Shown in pieces: positions 6,578-11,311 of a DNA stretch of 11,311 bases (positions within the stretch are counted from its first letter, which is position 1; each line of letters starts with the position of its first letter). The translations under genes and the position numbers were made by a program. This DNA comes from Chloroflexota bacterium (lineage in GTDB: Bacteria; Chloroflexota; Dehalococcoidia; GIF9; AB-539-J10): NCBI GenBank assembly GCA_030604285.1, contig JAUVWD010000009.1, positions 1 through 11,311 of the forward strand, given 5' to 3'. Below the pieces are notes generated by a model. The model worked only from the letters and a program-made list of their open reading frames with translations. It did no database searches and was not told the origin of the DNA.

Positions 6578-7420
6578 ATGGAAGATTCGGAGAATTTGAT
6601 TGAGCGGGCGGCAAACGATCTAGCAAATAGCAAATACGCTATAGCGCTGACCGGAGCTGGTATATCAACCGAGTCCAATATCCCGGATTTTCGAGGTCCA
6701 AAGGGGATTTGGACTACAGATAGAGAGGCGGAGGCCAAGGCTTATGAAAGGTATGAGCTTTTCCTGAGCGATCCCAAGTCCTACTGGGAGGAGGTGTTAT
6801 ACACCAGATACGGAGCACTCTATAGGGCAGTCGGGCAAGCGGATCCCAACCCCGGGCACTATGCCTTGGCGGAGCTTGAAAGGGATGGCGTTATTAAATG
6901 TGTAATCACGCAAAATATTGATGGGCTACATGAAAAAGCCGGGAGCAAGAATCTACTGGAATATCATGGGAGTGCGCGCAAGCTGAGATGTATTTCGTGT
7001 CGGTCAAGATTTGGCATTGAAGAATCCTCTTTTGAACAATTGCCACCTCATTGCAGCAAGTGCGGCAGAGTTCTGAAGTACGATGTGGTCCACTTTAAGG
7101 AGCCAATCCCGGAAGATGTCAGTGTGAAATCAGAAGAACAGGCTCTAAATTGTGACCTTATGCTTATATGTGGAACCTCAGCCGTTGTTTATCCCTTTGC
7201 AAGCTTACCCAGGATTGCAAAGCGTCATTTTGGGGGATTGCCTTCGCGTCTACATACATCCGAGCGTAAATCAGACACAAAGATAATCGAAGTCAATGCA
7301 GAACCAACCCCGCTCACCCATGAAGGCGTGTCAGATTATCTAATCCAGGGTAAAACAGGCGAAATCTTGCCCCGAATCGTTGAAAGAGTGAAGGATAAGC
7401 TGAGGGAAAAATTAGGATGA
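6578..7420 (+). CDS. Sir2-family NAD-dependent protein deacylase
   Basis: Removes acyl groups from lysines using NAD, releasing nicotinamide and O-acyl-ADP-ribose. Sirtuin motifs are complete: GAGIS (26-30), NIPDFRG (34-40, with N where most have G), TQNIDGLH (111-118), catalytic H130 in YHGS, and a zinc ribbon C138/C141 with C159/C162. GTSAVVYPFASLP (199-211) and VNAEPTPLT (239-247) complete the NAD site. The motif after the zinc ribbon is DVVHFKEPIPED, not the commoner form with FGE. A short charged insert occupies about 215-232. The 280 residues are slightly longer than typical bacterial CobB. The ATG follows GAGAGGTGAG closely. It diverges from the NUDIX gene, and its last codons overlap a minus-strand tRNA-like sequence. 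Family call is firm; acyl preference and targets are unknown. Confidence 0.9.
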   Translation: MEDSENLIERAANDLANSKYAIALTGAGISTESNIPDFRGPKGIWTTDREAEAKAYERYELFLSDPKSYWEEVLYTRYGALYRAVGQADPNPGHYALAELERDGVIKCVITQNIDGLHEKAGSKNLLEYHGSARKLRCISCRSRFGIEESSFEQLPPHCSKCGRVLKYDVVHFKEPIPEDVSVKSEEQALNCDLMLICGTSAVVYPFASLPRIAKRHFGGLPSRLHTSERKSDTKIIEVNAEPTPLTHEGVSDYLIQGKTGEILPRIVERVKDKLREKLG

Positions 7421-7485
7421 TAGGATTTGAACCTCCGCTCATTTGAGCCCCATTCAGGCGAGCTGCCTGTTTGCCCGTAACCTAC
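7412..7485 (-). pseudogene. Degenerate tRNA-like sequence (Pro GGG if folded)
   Basis: The minus strand has a perfect T-loop block GGTTCAAATCC (7433-7423). It also has a D-arm GGGC-AAACAGGCA-GCTC (7476-7460) that pairs and has the GG of tRNA D loops. Between them lie exactly the 23 bases of a class I tRNA. Laid out this way, the anticodon is GGG (7451-7449) with U33 and G37, as in proline tRNA. However the acceptor stem pairs badly, two anticodon-stem pairs are C-A, the T stem has a G-A mismatch, and position 8 is not U. I therefore read it as a decayed tRNA or tRNA-like relic. It overlaps the end of the Sir2 gene. A chance resemblance is possible. Confidence 0.4.
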
Positions 7486-7496
7486 GCCACATCAAC

Positions 7497-7661
7497 TCAC
7501 GCCGTTACTCCAAGAACTTGCTTGGTTCTCTCCACTATTGCCTCTTGAAGCAGTTGCGCCGGGATCCTCTTATGGGTGACAGCAAGACCACGGAGCGGCA
7601 GGATTCTCGCGACGGCAAAATCAAGCCCTATTCTACCCCCTCCCGAGTAGATGCTCAGCAC
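7497..7661 (-). CDS. Unrecognised coding-looking segment, possibly a gene fragment
   Basis: A frame with GTG at 7661 gives 54 residues and ends at TGA (7499-7497). It begins VLSIYSGGGRIGLD, continues through FAVARILPLRGLAVTH and ends in a charged helical tail (QEAIVERTKQVLGVTA). The composition is protein-like, with a glycine turn and then an amphipathic helix. It overlaps the 3' end of the membrane-protein gene in another frame and has no Shine-Dalgarno site. An in-frame TAG at 7682-7680 closes it upstream. It may be the C-terminal remnant of a lost gene or a small gene with a GTG start. I do not recognise the family. Confidence 0.33.
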   Translation of the reverse strand: MLSIYSGGGRIGLDFAVARILPLRGLAVTHKRIPAQLLQEAIVERTKQVLGVTA

Positions 7662-8028
7662 TATGTAGTGCTGTTTTCTCTATTTGATGTCTCGTGGTAA
7701 TTAGAATCTTATGCCAATCGCCGTAACAGTAGATACCTTGGAAAACCAAACCGCCCAAAACTCCGTAGGATATTGCTGAAGCCAAAAAGCGCATGTCTGT
7801 TATGAGAATAAGGACTATCACCCCTGAACAGATAAGCCAATGGTGAAAGTGAACCCTATACTTTCCAAGAGGTATGATGATTGATCTGACCTTACCCTGT
7901 TTCCCACTTGCTCTGCCAGCCATGTACTTGGTTATCACAAAACCCAAAAGCCACCCCACAAAGAAGAGATAGCCAACAATAACACTAGTAGCTAGTAATG
8001 ATACTATGCAAACTGACTTTCTCTTCAT
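7633..8028 (-). CDS. Small uncharacterised integral membrane protein with HxHHW motif
   Basis: A 131-residue protein with a basic N-terminus and a long hydrophobic stretch at about 5-35, either one long or two short membrane segments. A basic loop at 36-58 follows. Then comes the motif H60-x-H62-H63-W64 at the edge of a second hydrophobic segment (64-77) and a third segment at 81-101. It closes with FQG (96-98), Y102, D104, W105 and H106 and a polar tail. The grouped His, Asp and Tyr at membrane edges could bind a metal, but I know no named family with this pattern. The ATG has GGAG about 10 bases upstream and overlaps the stop of a 27-codon ORF by ATGA. No neighbour gives a functional clue. 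Confidence 0.6.
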   Translation of the reverse strand: MKRKSVCIVSLLATSVIVGYLFFVGWLLGFVITKYMAGRASGKQGKVRSIIIPLGKYRVHFHHWLICSGVIVLILITDMRFLASAISYGVLGGLVFQGIYCYGDWHKILITTRHQIEKTALHSAEHLLGRG

Positions 8029-8108
8029 CTACGGGATACTCCATATTCCCACTCTGCCACACTTACACCTCCCAGAACCAGACCTATCCAAAGCTTACTG
8101 CGGAGCAT
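8025..8108 (-). CDS. Possible 27-codon ORF coupled to the membrane-protein gene
   Basis: An ATG-started frame encodes 27 residues with a short hydrophobic core (LWIGLVLGGVSVAEW, 6-20). Its TGA overlaps the ATG of the membrane-protein gene as ATGA, the classic coupling arrangement. There is no clear Shine-Dalgarno site before its ATG, and the frame is open further upstream. It could be a micro-protein, a broken 5' part of the membrane protein, or chance. Confidence 0.25.
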   Translation of the reverse strand: MLRSKLWIGLVLGGVSVAEWEYGVSRR

Positions 8109-8158
8109 GTCTATTGGCTGCCTTCGTGACCAGAATCGCTCTTCCCGAAGTAGAGATT

Positions 8159-8174
8159 GCGATATAGATATCGC
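8159..8174. repeat. Perfect 7-bp inverted repeat, 2-base centre
   Basis: GCGATAT-AG-ATATCGC is a near-perfect palindrome. The 2-base centre suits a dimeric DNA-binding protein better than an RNA hairpin. No promoter box or regulator gene is evident beside it. Confidence 0.35.
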
Positions 8175-8264
8175 CCCCTGTCTAATCCCTCGTCTATCAT
8201 TCTACTGCTGATGACTACCCCGTATCCCTAAAGGCATAGCTCTGACACACTAATCTCCGCGCCC

Positions 8265-8278
8265 CTTGCCCTGGCAAG
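8265..8278 (-). terminator. Small hairpin after acpS
   Basis: On the minus strand CTTGC-CAGG-GCAAG forms a 5-bp stem with a 4-base loop about 100 bases past the acpS stop. No T run follows (GGGCGCGG does), so if it ends transcription it does so by another route. Confidence 0.25.
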
Positions 8279-8379
8279 ATATCCCCCAGTTCAACATGGC
8301 TCGATCCGATCCCAGCACCCCACAGGTTATCACCTCAGCTAGCATACAGGCAATCATTGCGCGGGAAACCTCTAGCTGG

Positions 8380-8739
8380 CTATGCGCCTATGGCTGCCGC
8401 GACGGCATAGTGCTTGGTATCGGAAAGGCTCACAGAGAATTCGCTCAGGTTTAGCTCCTTGGCTTTGTTTTTGGCTTTGCCGCAAAGTCTGACTAAGGGC
8501 TTGCCACGAGCATCAGCAAGGATTTCAATCTCTCGCCAGTTGACTCCTTTCGCACCGGTGCCCAATACCTTCATTATCGCTTCCTTGGCGGCAAATCGAG
8601 CAGCTAAGGATGAAACCTTGCTTTCACATATCTTGAGTTCGGCTTCAGTATAAATCCGATTTAGAAAGCGCTTACCCCATTTCTTGATTACTAATTCAAT
8701 GCGATCTATCTCTATAATATCAATACCAATGCAATTCAT
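8380..8739 (-). CDS. acpS: Holo-[acyl-carrier-protein] synthase (AcpS)
   Basis: Transfers 4'-phosphopantetheine from CoA to a serine of acyl carrier protein, which is required for fatty acid synthesis. The 119 residues match AcpS length. Motifs are GIDIIEIDRI (5-14, Mg-binding D7) and RFAAKEAIMKVLGTG (48-62, E53), followed by GKP (79-81) and the C-terminal SLSDTKHYAVAAA (104-116). Most AcpS proteins have His where D107 stands, a variation I would not over-read. The ATG begins one base after the stop of the maturation-protease gene, with AAGGAGA inside that gene's end. It is therefore the last gene of the hyp operon. A link between ACP activation and hydrogenase maturation is not known; shared transcription is likely convenience. 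Confidence 0.93.
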   Translation of the reverse strand: MNCIGIDIIEIDRIELVIKKWGKRFLNRIYTEAELKICESKVSSLAARFAAKEAIMKVLGTGAKGVNWREIEILADARGKPLVRLCGKAKNKAKELNLSEFSVSLSDTKHYAVAAAIGA

Positions 8740-8740
8740 C

Positions 8741-9220
8741 TCACTCGGTCTCCTTTATCGCTTTCATTGCCAGAGTGCTGATTTCAGGCATTTTCTTTTG
8801 TACCCGCGATGATAGCTCCAGCCCCCAATCTATTGTTTCCGGCTCAATCCTAATAATGACTGTGCCTTTTGGCTGTTTGCCTAGCAAGTCTAGTATCCTC
8901 AAATTGTCCACTACATCTATTATTTGATGCACAAATAATCTCGCAGCCGAATGCGAGGTCACTCCATCTATGCCAAAGCGATAGATTGTTCGTGGTTTTT
9001 TGCCCCCGTTAACGGCATCAATTATGATTAGCTCATCAGCGCTCTCGACAAGAGACAGAATTTCAGGAGAGGTGCCATCATCTATGATCTCTAAGTTGGT
9101 ATAGCCCAGGTCATCCCTATTTACTGTTTCTGACAACTGATTTCCTACCTCATCATCTCGGAGGAGTAGATTGCCCACTCCTAAGATAACAATCCTTGGC
9201 TGGTTCGCCGTCTCTAGCAT
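8741..9220 (-). CDS. Hydrogenase maturation endopeptidase, HycI/HyaD family
   Basis: Cleaves the C-terminal peptide of a [NiFe]-hydrogenase large subunit once nickel is inserted, closing the active site. The N-terminal ILGVGNLLLRDDEVG (12-26) is the family signature. Comparison with E. coli HybD suggests D23, D68 (IIDAVN) and H90 (TSH) as nickel-sensing ligands. IEPETIDWGLELS (125-137) matches the usual GIxPxxxxWGxxLS block. The 159 residues are normal. The ATG overlaps the last codon and stop of hypE (ATGCTAG), showing tight coupling. A stop-to-start gap of one base links it to acpS. The hydrogenase it serves is not in the window, so I give no paralogue symbol. Confidence 0.9.
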   Translation of the reverse strand: MLETANQPRIVILGVGNLLLRDDEVGNQLSETVNRDDLGYTNLEIIDDGTSPEILSLVESADELIIIDAVNGGKKPRTIYRFGIDGVTSHSAARLFVHQIIDVVDNLRILDLLGKQPKGTVIIRIEPETIDWGLELSSRVQKKMPEISTLAMKAIKETE

Positions 9221-10218
9221 ATCCGTGGCAATAATTCTCCACTGAGCATATCAACAATCCGGGAGGAACCTAGCTTTGTTTTCATTATTACCTTGCCAGC
9301 ATAATCGTCGGTTATCTTGCCAATGATGGCGGCATTTCCGCCATAGGAATTTTCCCTCATTTTAGCCAGAATCTTATCAGCATCATCAGGGTCAACTATA
9401 GCCACGAGCTTACCTTCGTTGGCGACATAAATAGGATCGAAGCCCAAAAGCTCACAGGCAGCCCTAACCCCTTCGGCTACTGGTATCTTGTCCTCCTCTA
9501 TGGTGATGCCCACATTAGATTGCATCGCAAATTCATTAAGAGTGGTAGCCAACCCACCTCTGGTGGGGTCACGAAGGCAATGGATCTTTGTTGAGGCTTC
9601 CAGCATTTGAGCCACTAGTCTGTTGAGCGGGGCACAGTCACTTTCCACGGGCACAGAGACCTTCAACCCTTCCCGCTGGCTCATTACGGCTATGCCATGG
9701 TCGCCAACGGTACCGCTTAAGATCACGCTATCCCCGCTTTTGGCATTGGCTCCCGAGATATTCACTTCATCAGGCACGATACCTATTCCCGATGTATTAA
9801 TGAATAGTTTGTCAGCCTGTCCCTGGTTTACTACCTTGGTATCTCCCGTGATTATCATTACCTCAGCTTCCTCAGCAGATGCCTTTATTGACTGGACTAT
9901 GAGCTCCAGTTCACTCAAGGAGAAGCCCTCTTCTATGATAAGGGACAGGCTTAAGTATGTGGGTCTAGCTCCGCTCATGGATAAATCATTAACCGTACCA
10001 CAAACAGCCAACTTACCTATATCTCCCCCGGGAAAGAAGATGGGGTTGACTACATAGCTATCGGTGGTGAAAGATAGGCGACCGTTGGCTTCAAAGACAG
10101 CCGAATCGTCAAGCGCATCCAACATAGGATTGGCTAGAAAAGGAAGGAATCTCTTCTTCACTAGCTCGTGGCTCAATTTGCCGCCACTGACGTGGTCTAA
10201 AAGGATGGCATCAGTCAT
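9214..10218 (-). CDS. hypE: Hydrogenase expression/formation protein HypE
   Basis: Dehydrates the carbamoyl group received from HypF on its C-terminal cysteine to a thiocyanate, supplying CN ligands for the [NiFe] active-site iron. It has the PurM/SelD-like ATP-binding fold: DDSAVFEANGRLSFTTDSYVV with Mg-binding aspartates (about 37-57), GDIGKLAVCGTVNDLSMSGA (65-84), ITGDTKVV (122-129) and RDPTRGGLATTLNE (216-229). It ends in the hallmark PRIC, with Cys the last residue, which separates HypE from selenide kinase and thiamine-phosphate kinase. The 334 residues are normal. The ATG lies 9 bases after the hypD stop with only a weak ribosome site, suggesting coupling. Confidence 0.96.
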   Translation of the reverse strand: MTDAILLDHVSGGKLSHELVKKRFLPFLANPMLDALDDSAVFEANGRLSFTTDSYVVNPIFFPGGDIGKLAVCGTVNDLSMSGARPTYLSLSLIIEEGFSLSELELIVQSIKASAEEAEVMIITGDTKVVNQGQADKLFINTSGIGIVPDEVNISGANAKSGDSVILSGTVGDHGIAVMSQREGLKVSVPVESDCAPLNRLVAQMLEASTKIHCLRDPTRGGLATTLNEFAMQSNVGITIEEDKIPVAEGVRAACELLGFDPIYVANEGKLVAIVDPDDADKILAKMRENSYGGNAAIIGKITDDYAGKVIMKTKLGSSRIVDMLSGELLPRIC

Positions 10219-10227
10219 AGGTTTGCT

Positions 10228-11311
10228 CTATACTTTGCCCCCAGAATTCTCAGAGTTCTCAGGCGATTCGTATTGACAGTACGCGGCACAGGCACCTTCA
10301 CTGGAAACCATGCAGGGACCAACCGGATTCTCTGGAGTGCAGAATCCTCCAAAGAGCTTGCACTCAAGTGGTGTTGCCACGCCACGGAGTATGTCTCCAC
10401 AGCGGCATCCCTTGGGCTCTCTCGCCGGCTTGGCATCGCGAGCAAAGCGAAGCAATCGCGCAAAAGCCTGGTCAGCATCAAAATGTTGATATTGCTTATT
10501 AATCCTTAAACCGCTTTGAGGAACAACACCTATCCCCCGCCAGTTAGCGCCGTCAATCTCAAAAACCCTATTCATTAGTTCTAGAGCTTTCGTATTTCCT
10601 TCAGGCCTCACCCCACGAGGGTAGGCTATTTCCACTTTTGGCTGACCACCCTCGATCTGCTGCACCAACTTGTCTATACAGAGCAGAATATCCAACGGCT
10701 CGAATCCTGAGATAGCGAAGGCGATGTTATGAGTCTTGGGGATGAATTCATAAGGATAAGAGCCGATTATGACGCTGACGTGTCCCGGGCCAATGATGCC
10801 ATCTATCTTTACCTCGCCCAAATCAAGCAATGCTTTCATTACCGGCGGTGTTAACTTGAGCAAGGAAAGGACATAGAAATTCTCTACTGTCTCTTGGTGT
10901 GCCTTAGCTATGGAAGCAGCTATAGTTGGCGCCGTGGTCTCAAAGCCGATGCCGATAAAGACGACCGATCTCTTGGGATTAGCCTTGGCGATCTCCAAGG
11001 CATCCATGGTGGAGTAGACAACCCTTACGTCTGCTCCTTCAGCCTTTGCCTGTTGCAAGCTAGAGTAGCTGCCGGGAACCCTTATCATATCCCCAAAGGT
11101 AGTGATAATGACACCAGGCAACTGGGCTAGAGCAATAGCTTTGTCTAAATCAGAGGTTGCTGTGACACATACTGGACAGCCCGGCCCCGATCTCATTTCA
11201 ATTGTTCTAGGCACGAGCTGGCGAATTCCATATCTCATTATGGCATGCGTATGCCCGCCGCAAAATTCCATCAACCTGATCGGCTTAGTGGAATGGTTGG
11301 CGATTCCTCGA
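10228..11311 (-). CDS. hypD: Hydrogenase formation protein HypD, 5' end beyond window
   Basis: With HypC, HypD forms the scaffold on which Fe(CN)2CO is assembled; it carries a [4Fe-4S] cluster and redox thiols. Diagnostic blocks are LMEFCGGHTHAIMRYGI, GPGCPVC, GFETTAPT and GPGHVSVIIG, then the C-terminal cysteine-rich part CRCGDILRG, FCTPENPVGPC and SSEGACAAYCQY. The frame stays open to the window edge: codons before ATG 11271 read RGIANHSTKPIR then TTG, matching the usual HypD lead-in to the CGGHTH motif. The true start is therefore outside, probably about 20-30 residues further. Internal TTG 11274 or ATG 11271 should not be taken as the start. It is the first visible gene of hypD-hypE-protease-acpS; hypC and hypF may lie upstream. 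Confidence 0.95.
   Translation of the reverse strand, partial: RGIANHSTKPIRLMEFCGGHTHAIMRYGIRQLVPRTIEMRSGPGCPVCVTATSDLDKAIALAQLPGVIITTFGDMIRVPGSYSSLQQAKAEGADVRVVYSTMDALEIAKANPKRSVVFIGIGFETTAPTIAASIAKAHQETVENFYVLSLLKLTPPVMKALLDLGEVKIDGIIGPGHVSVIIGSYPYEFIPKTHNIAFAISGFEPLDILLCIDKLVQQIEGGQPKVEIAYPRGVRPEGNTKALELMNRVFEIDGANWRGIGVVPQSGLRINKQYQHFDADQAFARLLRFARDAKPAREPKGCRCGDILRGVATPLECKLFGGFCTPENPVGPCMVSSEGACAAYCQYESPENSENSGGKV

Larger units (their letters stand above)
8109..8379. other. Gene-poor stretch downstream of acpS
   Basis: I see no recognisable gene here. Two minus-strand frames of about 29 and 35 codons are open (ATG near 8204 and ATG near 8360) but have no family resemblance or good ribosome sites. 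The stretch contains the palindromes at 8159-8174 and 8265-8278. It separates the hyp-acpS operon from the small membrane-protein gene. Confidence 0.4.

Noticed and set aside
7443..7700. Plus-strand open frame of 85 codons after the Sir2 gene
   Set aside because: No ribosome site, no family resemblance, and it lies antisense to the tRNA-like relic, the minus-strand coding-looking segment and the end of the membrane-protein gene.
8266..8454. Plus-strand open frame of 62 codons over the acpS 3' end
   Set aside because: Antisense to a firm acpS gene, with unlikely composition and no ribosome site.
9623..10057. Long plus-strand open frame of 144 codons
   Set aside because: Entirely antisense to hypE; its low-complexity Ser/Thr/Pro-rich product is a shadow of hypE codon use.
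9214..10218. Selenide, water dikinase (SelD) as an alternative for HypE
   Set aside because: The C-terminal PRIC, lack of an N-terminal Cys/Sec motif and hypD neighbour fit HypE.
10215..10481. Second minus-strand frame inside hypD
   Set aside because: It lies inside the conserved Cys-rich end of hypD, which is clearly coded in the other frame.
1..11311. CRISPR array, insertion sequence, toxin-antitoxin, or defence system
   Set aside because: No regular repeats, transposase or nuclease motifs, or terminal inverted repeats were seen on either strand.

Overview
The window looks bacterial. Genes are tightly packed, with Shine-Dalgarno sites, sigma70-type promoter boxes and a bacterial holo-ACP synthase. 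HypD, HypE and a hydrogenase maturation protease point to an anaerobic or facultative organism with a [NiFe] hydrogenase. A bacterial PAC2-family protein and mid-range base composition fit an uncultured Chloroflexota (Dehalococcoidia-like) genome. That placement is inference; no marker here proves it.

Region 1 (about 28-3952, minus strand) is a sugar-nucleotide operon. It reads GHMP heptose-7-phosphate kinase (HddA-like), a dTDP-rhamnose 4-epimerase-like SDR enzyme, a sedoheptulose-7-phosphate isomerase-like SIS protein (GmhA-like) and UDP-glucose 4-epimerase (GalE). Gene junctions range from a 10-base gap to overlap. A good promoter lies at 3924-3952, followed by a leader of about 220 nt that holds a 31-codon ORF and a weak terminator-like hairpin. 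The set suggests nucleotide-activated heptose and galactose or 6-deoxyhexose precursors for a surface glycan. The GmhB-type phosphatase and the heptose nucleotidyltransferase are not in the window.

Region 2 (4134-7420) holds single genes of mixed orientation: a PAC2-family protein (+), an alpha/beta hydrolase (-), a NUDIX hydrolase (-) and a Sir2-type NAD-dependent deacylase (+). The NUDIX and Sir2 genes diverge from a shared promoter region. The Sir2 leader can form two mutually exclusive hairpins, one followed by a T7 run.

Region 3 (7412-8379) is gene-poor and odd. It holds a degenerate tRNA-like sequence (Pro GGG if folded), an unrecognised coding-looking segment of about 54 codons, a small uncharacterised membrane protein with an HxHHW motif, a 27-codon ORF overlapping that gene by ATGA, and two palindromes.

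Region 4 (8380-11311, minus strand) is a compact operon: hypD (5' end cut by the window edge), hypE, a HycI/HyaD-family endopeptidase and acpS. HypD and HypE help build the Fe(CN)2CO centre of [NiFe] hydrogenase and the protease trims the large subunit after nickel insertion. acpS, which activates acyl carrier protein, is a housekeeping passenger. No hydrogenase structural gene is visible. I saw no CRISPR array, rRNA, insertion sequence or obvious new defence system; the less explained material is the small ORFs, leaders and region 3.
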